A stretch of DNA of 64,000 bases from NCBI GenBank assembly GCA_019279435.1, contig JAAALK010000079.1, positions 86,918,162-86,982,161 on the forward strand, in the 5' to 3' direction. A program made the translations under genes and the position numbers. Below, piece after piece: positions 34,928-46,472 of the stretch (positions are counted from its first letter, which is position 1; each line of letters opens with the position of its first letter). The notes below the pieces were generated by a model that worked only from the letters and a program-made list of their open reading frames with translations, was not told the origin of the DNA and searched no databases. This DNA is from Zizania palustris (taxonomy: Eukaryota; Streptophyta; Magnoliopsida; Poales; Poaceae).

Positions 34928-35763
34928 ACGCCATGCAAGAAGAGCTTGAGAACTTTGTTTGCAATCGGGTTTGGACACTAGTTGAGCTTCCACCTAGATG
35001 CAACCCCATAGGCACCAAGTGGGTGTTTAAGAACAAGCAAGGTGAAGATGGGGTTGTGGTGCGCAACAAAGCTCGATTAGTTGCCTAGGGTTTTTGACAG
35101 AAAGAGGGTATTGACTTTGGGGAGACTTTCGCCCCTATTGCCCATCTTGAGTCCATTCGCATACTTTTGGCATTCGCTGCTTCTAAATGTTTTAAGCTTT
35201 TTCAAATGGATGTCAAGAGTGCTTTTCTGAACGGGTACATAGAGGAGGAGGTCGATGTTAGGCAGCCCCCCGGTTTTGAGAACCCTAAGTTTCCTTGACA
35301 TGTTTTCCTCTTGCAGAAAGATTTATATGGTCTAAAGCAAGCCCCCAGGGCTTGGTATGATCGTCTAAAGCAGTTTTTGTTGGGGAGTAGCTTTGTGATG
35401 GGTTCTGTGGACAAGACTCTTTTCTTTCTCAGTGCTGGCTCATACTTCTTGATTAGTCAGATTTACGTGGATGACAATATTTTTGGTGGTTCTACTAATG
35501 AGCTTGTGTCCAAGTTTTCTGAGCATATGCACAGCGAGTTTGAGATGAGCCTCATGGGTGAGCTCAAGTACTTTCTAAGGCTCCAGATCAAGCAAACCAA
35601 GGACGACATCTTCATCCACCAGAGCAAATACACGCGGGACATGCTGAAGAAGTTTGACTTTGGTGGAGCGCTGAAGCCTCAGATGACCCCAATGGGTACA
35701 TCTGGGGCCTTGATAAGGACGAGAGCGGCGTCAAGGTCAACAAGAGAGAGTATCGAGGGATGA
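34918..35763 (+). pseudogene. pol: Copia-B reverse transcriptase
   Basis: Ty1/copia RT: NWINAMQEELENF, GTKWVFKNKQGEDG, QMDVKSAFLNGYI, LYGLKQAPRAWYDR and the catalytic box QIYVDDNIFGGS near 35458-35493. In-frame stops at about 35086, 35095 and 35297. The C-terminal part loses frame near 35710, where a one-base shift leads to the RNase H frame. Confidence 0.87.
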
Positions 35764-36413
35764 TCGGATCGCTGCTGTACTTGACGGTGACAAAACCGGA
35801 CATTCATTTCACTGTGGGATTGTGCGCGCGCTTTCAGTCTTCACCACGCGCATCTCATCGGCAGGCTGTCAAGCGCATTTTCAGTTACCTTACCTATGCA
35901 CCTGATCTAGGTCTTTACTATTCAGCATCATCGTCTCTTGAGTTATCTGGCTTTTCCGACGCTGATTTTGGTGGGTGCCGACTGGATCGCAAGTCGACTT
36001 CCGTTACTTGCCAGTTTCTCGGTTCTTCGCTTGTTTCTTGGTCTTCTCGAAAACAATCTGGAGTTACACTTTCTACTACTAAGGCTGAGTATGTAGCTGC
36101 TGCTAGCTGCTACTCACAGTTGGTTTGGATGATTTCCACTTTGAGAGATTTTGGGTTGTTCTTCCCTACCAGAGTACCTTTGTTTTGTGATAGCACCAGC
36201 GTGATTAGTGTAGGGAAAAACCCATGTCTTCATTCAAAAACCAAACATAATGATGTGCGCTTTCACTTTATGAGGGATCAATATGTGAAAGGTGTCATTG
36301 ACCTTGTTCATGTTGATACCCATCATCAGTTGGCTGACATTTTCACCAGACCCCTAGATCAGTCTACTTTTGAACGTTTGCGAGAGGATTTGGGAGTTGT
36401 GTATCCTTTTTAG
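35705..36413 (+). pseudogene. pol: Copia-B RNase H
   Basis: An intact frame of 217 codons from 35760. It starts with the RT end MIGSLLYLTVTKPDIHF, then FSDADFGGCRLDRKSTS, TTKAEYVAAASCYSQ and a C-terminal HQLADIFTRPLDQ. These give the Asp-Glu-Asp acids of RNase H. It ends at GVVYPF with a TAG. Likely the last coding part of the element. Confidence 0.87.
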
Positions 36414-37321
36414 GATATTTTGAGTAAGTTTTCTTTCTTCTTTACTCTTTTCTTGAGTTTTTTTGTGTGAGTTCATATCATGCATATTCACATATCACAC
36501 TTTGAGCTTACTTCTGTTATATGATTGATGTGCTTTACTTATTCTAGCTAGTATATGTTTTTGAATACCTGTCGATGATCATGCTTTGTTTCAGTTCACA
36601 TGATATGTCTGATATCTGTCATATGCATGACTTTTATGCTTTAAAATTTAAAAATGATCATCATTTCTTCTGGTAACTAGCATGTGTATGTTGAATGCTT
36701 TTGCTATCTTTTACATGTCTGGTAGCTAGTTCCTTACTTAGATGCAGATATGCAACTTGGACATCTATATGCTTTAAACATGGAAAATATGCTGTAAAAT
36801 TATAAAAATCAGAAAAATGAAAAATCCATGCTTTTTATGTTTAATTGAAAAGATCCAGGTGGGTTTTCTTTTGTCGCATTGCTTTTTTCTTGACTTCTTA
36901 CCATAGCACTTTGGTATGAACTAGGACAATGTAATGTATGACAAGACTAATGTTTTAAGCTTCTGATGGTCTAGTTCTGGTCTAGGCTTGACTTGGTCGG
37001 TTAGCATAAGGTTGATATGCAAATAACCCCTGGCGAAAATTGAAAAAGGAAAAGAAAAGCCTAAAAATTAAAAAGATAACAAGTTTGTCGAAACTCTTTG
37101 TTCTGGACAATGCTTATCTTGGTAGATATCAGCTAGCATTTGCATCTCATGCTTTACTTTGCTTGTCAACTAGAAAATGTGGTGATGCTTTTATTTGTTA
37201 AAATCAAAAAAATGTGTGCTAATGACTTTCTTTGGATATCATCTGTTGCACTGATCATGCCATGTGTCTTAGACAGTATTTCTTTTGCTATACTTGCTAG
37301 ATGTTGTAATTACAGTCAATC
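36414..37321 (+). other. Copia-B 3' untranslated region, first part, no gene seen
   Basis: A/T-rich non-coding DNA after RNase H, interrupted by a solo LTR after CAATC (37317-37321). It resembles the start of the Copia-A 3' region (for instance the gatccaggtggg and aggttgatatgcaaataacccct stretches). No envelope-like frame. Confidence 0.75.
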
Positions 37322-40107
37322 TATGGGATCGGAATGACGACTAGAGGGGGGTGAATAGGTGCCTCGACACTTTCTTTAAAATGTGATGGCCTGTTCAGAT
37401 CACCCAACACACCTCTAAAAACTCAAATTTACTTAACAAACACTATTCCAAAACTGTTAACTGAACAGTAGATCAATTCTAAAAACAGACTAAGTTCTGA
37501 TTTGATTTTTGTGAAAAAGTCTCAACTCAATTTTCTGATTCAAGCAATTTAATTCTTCATGAGTTTGTCTCCAATTTTAGAAACAGATAAGGTGTGAATG
37601 AATATTGTAAACATGAATGTAACACTTACAAACTCCTCCAAAGACAAAGAAGCAATTAGTATGATCTAAATAAGTTTTACTGTGAACAGTGTACCAACAA
37701 CTGAGAATTGGACCAACAGGACAATTTAGCACTCACTGTAGCATTCAATGTATCAAAACAGTAAGCATAGATTGTATTCAAATCTTATCTCTAGTTGCAG
37801 ATATTGAGATCAATTCAACATATCAAGATGAATTTGCTTTCAGAATTCAGTATATTAAAACTCAGCATACAACTTCAGCCAATTCAAAGAGTATTTAGCT
37901 GAAAAGCTGATTCAAATTGAAAAACATACAGCAAACTAAATATACACTATGCTTTAGACAACAAAAATGCAGAACAATTCTTCAGTCAATCTAGAATGTC
38001 ACACCTGATATAACTTGGATAACAATGATCAATTGCACACAACTCAACTCAGTTAAACATAATAACCTTCAGTTAACTGCTTGAACATGAACAGTAAGTA
38101 TACAAGTTGTGAACCAGAATTCAGAGAACAACAAGTTCAAATTCAGAACAATGATCTTGTCTACAATTTAGAATCAGACACAAATTTGCTGAGGAATACT
38201 GTAATTTTAGAAACAGAATCAGGTTGATTCAAAATTCAGAATTCTATTCTCTGCCTAATCAACTTTTCAAAAAACACAATAAGATCACACATCAGACTCT
38301 ATCCTGTAGCTGAAAAAGGATTCTCTGAATCAGAGCAAAATTACTAGCAGAAAATGAAATGGAACAGATGAGTATATAATCAATAAACTTCACACATTCT
38401 GAATTACAAAACAAATCTCAGAATTGAAAACTGGATTCAATATTTTGGATATTAAACAACACCTTCTATTTGATATACATCAATCTAATAAAATCAAGGT
38501 AGTAAAATGCTTTAAACATGTTTAGAATACGTCAAATAAACTGATTCAACTAGTACCAAAAACTCAATCCAAGTGGAGTTCATTCTTGACACAAAAATGA
38601 CATCTAACCATTGACTCAGACAAAAATCAGAATACTCTTCAGAGAGAAGGTTATCAACACTTGAGCAGACTTAACAAATATTTTCAGATCTGAAACATCA
38701 GCAGTGGTTATAAAATCCTAGATCATAATCTCTTCATTCAATAACAGTACAAACACAGGAATAAAACATCTACAAGATCAAATAATCTAAACAGAAACAA
38801 CACAGTTCAGAGTTGACAGAATTTGTTTTGAGCAGAAAAGTACCTGTTGACACTTTAGTAATTCATCCTTGTTCTCTAATGCACGACCTAACCAGAACAT
38901 TCTCTTCTTCAGATGGATCCTTGATAGAGAGACTTGATTGAAGAATCACTCCCAAAATCAGTACCAGATGTCAGAAGAACACAGATAAAAATTCTAAAAA
39001 CAGAGTTCAACTCAGCAGGTTTTAGAACAAATTTCCTTCAAATATTCTTTTAAACGATGAATCAACACGAGAATCATAGATGAATTCAGTTAGAAGATGT
39101 CCTCTTATCTCTACAAGCAATTTGAACAGATGCAAGAAATCGTTGATCAAAAATAGCAGCAAAATTTTCCTGGCGGCGCTGCAAAACAGAACTAGAAAAT
39201 GACGATCAACAGTAATTTCTGATATGAAACAGTATCAGCCCGGGGGTAATCTAGAGAGGAACTCCAAAATCACAGAATAGATGGATTAACCAACAAATTT
39301 CAGAAGAGAGAAATCTTCAGAATAAACCAAGCTCTCAGCACATATATTTTTCTAATTTTTTCTATCAAAAGGGGCAGCCATCTCTTTAGGTGTAAGGCCC
39401 ATTATATAGCCATACCCTAAGAGGTAGCTTTACACAATAGTCCACCTAATTTTCAGAATAAAACATGAGTACAAGACACAATTTTAGAAATATTAAACCT
39501 GAACATTACTCTACTACTTGACTCAAAAAGAAATACAACCTTGACACAACCCTTTAATATATTTTTAGAATTTGATAATTCTAAAAATATACCAAAGTTT
39601 ACATTATTATACTGAATTACTCAAATAAAACTAACTTCCTATTTATTGTATTGAAGCAGAAAGTGATTCGACAGTTTTCAACAAAAATCGATAAAGCCTC
39701 TCTTGATCGTCGACAACCGTCGTCAGTCCACGAACTCGACCACCAGCAAGTCTCTCCCGCTCTCGATCCCTCAAGCCACCTTGTCACTTGAACTAGCTTC
39801 CCTTTTGCTGACTCGATCGACGCTTCGTCTCGATCAATCTTCAACTTACATCCTATTCGACTTCCATGCGTACATCAGAGTCCACTCTTGACTTCGACTG
39901 ACACTCTCGACCATCTGGCATTAGACTCCCCGTCTAACCCTGATCCCGTGCCATTGACAGTTGACGAGTAACTCAAGCCTACACACACGAGACAAACACA
40001 GACACACACACCATATCCAAAGCACCCAGACACAAACCCATGATATCACCCTGTCAATCACTCATCATTACCTTGAACTATAGTGACAGACCTCACTATG
40101 TTCCTCA
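37322..40107 (-). repeat. Solo LTR of a Copia-A relative in the Copia-B 3' region
   Basis: 2786 bp flanked by a perfect CAATC duplication (37317-37321 and 40108-40112). Read on the minus strand it starts TGAGGAACATAGTGAGGTCTG and ends near CCGATCCCATA, matching the ends of the Copia-A LTR (the terminal CA has become TA). It contains a segment with a minus-strand TATA-like CTATATAA (about 39411-39418) not visible in the Copia-A LTRs. No internal sequence remains, as expected after LTR-LTR recombination. Confidence 0.87.
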
Positions 40108-40112
40108 CAATC

Positions 40113-40590
40113 ATATCTGAGAAGCATGCTTTTTCACTCCACCTGCACTCCAGTTGCATTCATTGCATATTTTGAGGGGGAGTTGCATTTCAGGGAGAGT
40201 TTGAGTCTGTGTCTTTTTTGAGTGTATTTAGTCTCGCTTGATGAGTCCAATTGTTAACAAGGGGGAGAAATTTTGGGTTACTTGATCTTTTAGAAGAGTT
40301 TAGGGGGATTTTTGGCTTTCTCTGGGATTTGTTTTAGGGGGAGTTTTAGTCTCTTTTGTCTTTACTATTTGGATATCCTTGTTGATAATTTTGAGATTGC
40401 ACTCGTTTGAGTTTTTATTTTTGTTTAACCATAATGACAATTTCCTGGCTTTTGTTCGGCTTTTGGTCATTAGGTTAAACCTTTTATTTTATTTTTTTCT
40501 TTCTGTCTTCTTGTGTTTTGTTTTCGTGTTTCCACATGTGTTTACAGGTTCTGAAGAGCTGACGAAGAGGGTGTTGACAATGCACTCATC
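40113..40590 (+). other. Copia-B 3' untranslated region, second part
   Basis: Continues after the solo LTR. At least four G-rich tracts (GAGGGGGAG near 40174, AAGGGGGAG near 40259, TAGGGGGAT near 40303, TAGGGGGAG near 40335) precede the functional-looking tract at 40591. No gene seen. Confidence 0.75.
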
Positions 40591-40601
40591 AAGGGGGAGA
40601 T
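40591..40601 (+). other. Copia-B polypurine tract
   Basis: AAGGGGGAGAT immediately before the 3' LTR, identical in all three copia elements. Confidence 0.88.
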
Positions 40602-42287
40602 TGAGGAGCCATGGTGAAGAGCATGGGCCTCATGGCTCCAGATGTGTTGACTGATTGTCAACGGAAGTCAAAGAGAAGACGATGAGAAGATGAGACCTGT
40701 CATGTCTGGGCCACGTGTGACTCAGGTACACGGGCGGCGAGCGACTACTGGGCAGAGGGGCTGCTGAGTCGGGCCTTCCCAATCCGAGTACATGGGCTAG
40801 GAGCGGTAGAGGATCCACTAGTCTATTGACTAGGATTGACTCAGGTACACAAGCAGCGAGTGATTGTCGGGCTGAGGGAGCCACGGAATCGGGCCGGCCC
40901 AATCCGGGTACTCGGTGCGAAGATGGTGGACGGTTTGTCAGTTTCGGCGCAAAACTGACAACCGCTGATCTTGGATCCTACCGTTCTGAGGCGAATTCGT
41001 AGATGCTACGAAAGCTCCGCATCATGACAAGTTATCTTTATTTAGGATTTTACTATTTTGCCTTTTAGTCCCACAATCTATGTTAGTTGAGTCTGTAAAA
41101 ATCCTAAAGGTAGTTCGGACTTTTTCATTTTTATTTCAGCATCTGTGTAATTTACCCTAGGGGTAAATCTGTCTTTTCCCCTTTTATTGGGATGCCTATA
41201 AATAGGCCTCAATCCCCTATGGTTAGGGTTAGCTCAACTTAATGCAAATCCGAGTTTATTTTTCTCCATTGTTTTAACGGCCGCCACAATCTTTCTTCCC
41301 CATCATTTTTCCCTGGCTGGGTTTTTTTTCTCCGGCTGTTGTTTTTGAGCGGCATGAGGGCTGTCGGTGGTGTGGTGATCGGCAGTCCAGGAGCTGCACT
41401 CGGCACACTGCGTGTGACGTGAGCTACATCGGTGTAGCATCCTGAGTGGTGGAGTCGGCGCGTGGCGCGAGGCTCAGCATGGAGACGCAAGCAGCCGCTG
41501 CAGCCATGCGGCTTGCAGTCCTGTAGCACACGTAGCTAAGTTGCATGGGCGGAGAGCTCTAGGTGGGCGTTGGCAACCGAGCAGCAGTATTGCACACGCC
41601 AGGAGCTAGCGGCAGGCGCAGGCGTAGCTCTGCGCTACATCTTGCATGGGGCCACCGATTGGACAAGCGTCGCTGCTACGGAGTGGAAGACACGACATCA
41701 CTTCTTGTGCACGATTTTCGGCATGGTTTCTGGCGCCAGGAGCAGAAGCTGACTCTAGGTGAAGCACAGGCATGGTGTGTTCGGTCATATGCACACAAGA
41801 GACAGATTCAAACAGTAATCTAGTTTCTCGTTTTTTTCTTGTGCATTGTTTTGATTCAGAATATTCTGGAATGAATGGATTATTTCCGAGCACATTTTAA
41901 TTGACTACATCTAGTTGTTTTTTTAAATGCGTCAAATAGTGTGCATGACTTTTATATGAACTACCTGTGATTTATGATTGGTTGAGAACATATTTAATCA
42001 TCTGTTGTTATTGTGTTTTTGATTAAATGCCTATGATGATTATCTTTATGATGCGTGAAATGCCTATGAGTTGAATGTCCTGTTGATCTGCCTTTAAGCA
42101 TTGTGTTGGTGTCCTTTTGACAAAAACACCAGTTGTTTTTAGGCTAGATTATTTTTAGTACTTGTGATCTGTTTTGCTTCTGCTGATTGTCTGTCGAGGT
42201 GCGTTGGGTGTTGGGAGAAGGCCATTAATTCGAAATAATTTTTAGGCGCCCATTCACCCCCCTCTAGTCGCTACTTTCGGTGCTACA
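40602..42287 (+). repeat. Copia-B 3' LTR
   Basis: Aligns with 7098-8787 along its whole length with scattered substitutions and only small gaps. TATA box at 41196-41204. The 119 bp-spaced repeat is present from about 40719 and 40838. Confidence 0.9.
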
Positions 42288-42292
42288 TCCCA

Positions 42293-43983
42293 ACAGCACT
42301 GTTCCGCGTAAGATGGTCTATTCTTCAGCGATGGGTTCAGTAGAAAACAACTGTGATAAAAGCTAGTAGGAGTCTTCAATCTACATTCAGGTACCTCAAC
42401 TTGTTGATTGATTCTGTTAAGAAGTTTTTATAGGTCGAAACTTTTCTTAGCATGTATTTTGTTTAGTGATTCTGATCATCTTGAAATACTTGTGTGCTTG
42501 TCTGAATCAGTATTTCTGATTTTGCTATAGCTGTGTAGTAGTGAATTCAAGGATCTGGATATCTCTTGATTGAGATTAGAGTTGATATGCTATTTTTGTG
42601 TTTTATAGATTGGAGACAGAACTGAACATGTGTATCTGTTTTCAAAAGTATATGAATTCTGTTTTCAATTGATGTTTCATTGTTTTCTCTTATAAACATG
42701 TTCCTAAGATGCTGAAACAATTGTGTCAAGCTTTAGTGGGTTTTTTTAGCTTTCTGAAACTTAGTGCTCAATAGGTTGTTGTATGTATTGATTTGACAAA
42801 AGTTAGGCTGAGCAGGAAATTACAAAAACTTGTCTGTTTCAGTTTCAATCAGAAACTTCATTGTATTGCAGAAGTTGGGCTATTCACTGTTGCTGATCTG
42901 AAACAAGCACTGTTTTGAGTATTTACATAAACTTGAGTTTAAATCATATCTAGTCATCTGTTCTCTGTATTCACAGTGGAATTTACCTTGGAAATTCTGT
43001 CTAGAATATGTTGATCTATTTTTACACAATGATTCAGGATTGGTTATATCTGAACTGTCCATATCTTAATATCTGAAACTGATCAAGCACTGTTTTGTAT
43101 TACTGAGTGTTGTTTTTGATCCATTTTGGTTCAGAAGTGTTACCTGTTTGCTATAGACTATCCAGATTGAGTTACAACTTGATTTCAGGGTTTGTCCATT
43201 CTCTAAGTTCAGTTGCACACTGGTTTTCAATCAGAGTGAACTGAAGTGACTTGATTGGGTAGATTGAATGAAGATCTCAGTACTGATTCTTGAAACTCTG
43301 TTTTGTTCTGGAATATAGTTAGTGCTTAGGTTGATCCAAGTAGTGATTCTGAATACAAATTGTGTGTGAGTTTCATCAAGTTCAGGAGTTAAGTCTACAT
43401 TACTGAATTGAGTATTTCAGAACTTTGTTTTTCTGAAAACTGAATCTGTGATCTGTTCTGAATCCAGTGTCACTATTCATTTTCCAGAAGGTTTCTGAAT
43501 TTGTGTGATTTCAACTGACATACTTTTGGTTCTTCAACTGAAACCTAATCTGAAATCATTTGTGAGTTTAATTTCTGTTTTTCAAATTGGAGATAGTGTA
43601 GTTAATTGCCTTTTCAGAAATGTCATAGGGATCTGGTGTTAAATCAAAGTCAAACTACAAAAATCCAGATTATGTTTGTTTGAGTTATCTCTGAACATTG
43701 TCGGAGTTTCAATTGTCGACCACTCTCTGTCGGAGTTTCAATTATCGACTTCGAACTGTTTTTCGGCAAACCATATTCCGACAAGATCATTTTGATAGTT
43801 GATCCTCCGATTTGGAAGAAAAAATTTATTTGAATAGTTTGATCTGATTTCTTAACAAGTGTTCATCAAGTTTGAGTTTTCAATCTTTTAGAGGTGCGTT
43901 GGGTGATCTTAACAGGCCATCAGATTCATGAGAATTTTTTGAGGCACCTATTCACCCCCTCTAGTCGCCATTTTGATCCCACA
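42293..43983 (+). repeat. Copia-A 5' LTR, second part
   Basis: Resumes after Copia-B and its TCCCA duplication, aligns with 51070-52759, and ends CCATTTTGATCCCACA just before the primer site. Near the end are two copies of a TGTCGGAGTTTCAATT-GTCGAC motif (about 43700 and 43728). Confidence 0.88.
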
Positions 43984-43985
43984 AT

Positions 43986-43998
43986 TGGTATCAGAGCC
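43986..43998 (+). other. Copia-A primer-binding site
   Basis: TGGTATCAGAGCC, two bases after the 5' LTR. Initiator methionine tRNA type. Confidence 0.92.
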
Positions 43999-44046
43999 GG
44001 TTAGATCACTAGTTGACCTTAACCGGTTTGTGATCATTATGGCGAC

Positions 44047-46442
44047 ATGGACAAGAACACTAATATTCCGATGTTCGATGGTCGAGATTATGCTTATTGG
44101 AAGGTGCGGATGAAGGCTTATTTACTGAGCCAAGGAAGTGCAATTTGGGACATTTTTGATTCCCAGTATGTGATTCTTGAAACTCATACCTCAGAGACTG
44201 AGAAGTCATAGTACGAATGTAATAGCAAGGCTAGAAACATTATTTTCATCAGTCTGAGTCGCAACGAGTTTGACAGGGGCCAGCACCTTAGAACTACATG
44301 AGAGATCTGGACGACCTTGAGAACATTTCATGAGGGCACTTCTCAGATTAACGTTAGGAGGCAGAGCACGTATAATCAAGAATACCAAATGTTCATGCAA
44401 AGCCCGAGAGAATCTGTAGATGCCATGTTTACACGCTTTGATGGAATTGTTAGTAACTTGCGATCCACTGGGACGCTAGCTTACCCTGATCATGACAGGG
44501 TGATCAAACTTCTCTATGCTTTTGATCGTAGCATATGAGAAGTAAAGATCTCAAGCATTCAAGAGTCTGTGAGCTTTGATATGTTGACATGCGATGAACT
44601 TTTTAGTAAGCTTAAGTCCACCGAGATCGCCTAGGCATCTCGTTCTAGAATTGGAAACTCTTTGCCTCAATCCATGGCACTAGTTTCTAGTTCTAGCAGT
44701 GGCACCTCATTTGGAGGTAGTGTGTCTAGAGTTTGTGATTTATCTGGGGGTTTTGCTTTGTCTTCTTTGGTCTCTATCACAAAGGAACAAGTGGACACAT
44801 TGGACGATGAAGAGCTTGCTCTTATAGTCAAAAAATTCACTAGGTTCTACAATGATAGAAGAGATCAAAGAAGAGGAGGCTCTCGAGGGTGTTTTGAGTG
44901 TGGTGATCTTAATCATATTAAAGCCAATTGCCCAAAACTGAAAGCCAAGAATGAACATGAACACAAAGATCCGAAAAGATACAAAAAACCATACTTCAAA
45001 GGCAAAAGAGGAAAAGTGGCAAAAAGGATGGCTAGAGCTTTCGTGGCTGCACTCAGTGACATCGACAACACATCGAGTGAAGAACCAAGCTCTGATGAAG
45101 AAGAACCAGGCAAGAATGAAGAAAAGAAGGAAAAGATGAAGGACTTCAACGGCCTCTACTTCATGGCTAATGACAAGCACATCAGCGATGAGCTTGACTC
45201 ATCTGAGGTTAGTCTATCACTTGACCAGTTACTTGTTCAAAACGATGAATTACATGATGCAATTATTTCACAAGATAGACTGCTTAAACTTGCTGCTAAA
45301 GAACAAAAGGAACTAAATCTTAAAATTGAATCACTTTCTACTGAACTTGCTTTGTTGAAGTCTAAGTCTAAAATTGATGAATGTGAGTCATGTCTTGTTG
45401 TTATGGATGAACTTGCTCAGTTGCGTCTGATTTATGCTCAAAACATTGAAAAACTTGAAAATGTTCAGAAGCAACTCTTGGAGGTGGATTCTAGTCCTTG
45501 TGTCATCAATGAATGCTTAAATTGCCCTTTACTTGTTGAAAGCATTAATCTGAGAGATAAGAATGTTGATAAGATTAAGGCTAGATTGGAGAATGCTAAG
45601 TATTCTAAGGATGTGCAGCCATCATGTTCCATCTGCATAATCCTGAAGGACCAACTCAACTTCGCTAGAGAGCAAGTAGAAAAACTTAAGTGTGAGAATG
45701 ATTATCTGCTTTCTATGGTAGACAAATGCACTGAAGGGAAGGGTAAAATGGATTTGCTTTTGGATAAAACCAAAATGTGCGCTGAGAGGGCAGGGTTAGC
45801 TCTTGGGTTAGGTTATGAGAGGACTTCATCAAATACCCCAAGCCAAACTATGTTCACTCTACCTACTACCCTTGAGAAAGAAAGAGCCCAGTTAGACACA
45901 CCTCAAAAAGCCAAAAATCCTACCCAATCTAAAAAGATAATCATTCCACCACTCAAGGCATACTCCAAGAAAAAAGCTAGTAAAACTATGAGGTTTGCAC
46001 CAGAAACCTATAAACCTATCCCAAGAAAGTGTTTCACTGCTCTTATTGTCATCGTGTAGGTCATTTGATTGGTTTTTGCTATAGACGTATAAAAGATGAA
46101 CGTCGTGCTCATGCTTTACTATTTCATGATTATTCTTCATTTGATTCACATGATTATGATTATCGTACTTATACTGATTATGAGGATCCACATAGTCATA
46201 TGAGTGGCTATGCCCATCGTGGTTTATATCATGCTTCGTATGATGATAGACTACGTAGGCGTTTTGGTCCAAATCATTTTAGGAGACCTCAGCAATTTGC
46301 AAGAATACCTTATATTCATTATGACTCTCATCCTACACAGTCTCTTGCTTTACCTACTTCTCAAGTTGTTCAGTGCTGGATACCTAGGAATCTTATTTCT
46401 AAACCCAGAACTAAGTACTCGAGATCTCCTGTCTCTACTTAG
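44047..46442 (+). pseudogene. gag: Copia-A gag
   Basis: ATG at 44047 (MDKNTNIPMFDGRDYAYW). The first 205 codons carry four stops (about 44209, 44299, 44536 and 44632); the same frame is then open from 44662 to 46059 (465 codons). It has the gag domain, a CCHC knuckle CFECGDLNHIKANC at 44890-44931, a basic and then acidic stretch, a long probable coiled coil (about 45200-45700) and a basic Pro/Lys tail. A one-base loss near 46030 shifts to the frame holding the second knuckle CSYCHRVGHLIGFC at 46038-46079 and an Arg/His/Tyr-rich tail up to 46442. Confidence 0.87.
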
Positions 46443-46472
46443 GGGAGGCATGGGAGGCTGGACGACAAGTAG

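Larger units (their letters stand above)
7098..42287 (+). mobile_element. Copia-B: Sirevirus-type Ty1/copia element inserted in the Copia-A 5' LTR
   Basis: Its LTRs are 7098-8787 and 40602-42287 (1690 and 1686 bp). Flanking 5-mers TCTCA (7093-7097) and TCCCA (42288-42292) are a target duplication with one transition. Gag is split at 11267/33079 by Gypsy-3; pol runs 33249-36413; the 3' untranslated region holds a solo LTR. LTR starts (TGAGGAGCCATG), primer site and polypurine tract are typical Sirevirus features. Gag keeps a 488-codon open frame, but pol has many stops and three frameshifts. Confidence 0.9.

Noticed and set aside
43690..43800. Two copies of a TGTCGGAGTTTCAATT motif considered as a CRISPR-like or regulatory array
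   Set aside because: Only two units, within an LTR of a plant element, and repeated at the same place in the 3' LTR. No spacer array.
44740..45180. 146-codon minus-strand frame rich in Phe and Leu resembling a membrane protein
   Set aside because: It is the antisense of the Lys/Glu-rich gag of Copia-A; Phe/Leu richness follows from reading AAA/GAA codons backwards.
45892..46272. 126-codon minus-strand frame rich in His, Asp and Asn
   Set aside because: Antisense of the gag tail of Copia-A; composition explained by the TATGATCAT-like codons on the plus strand.
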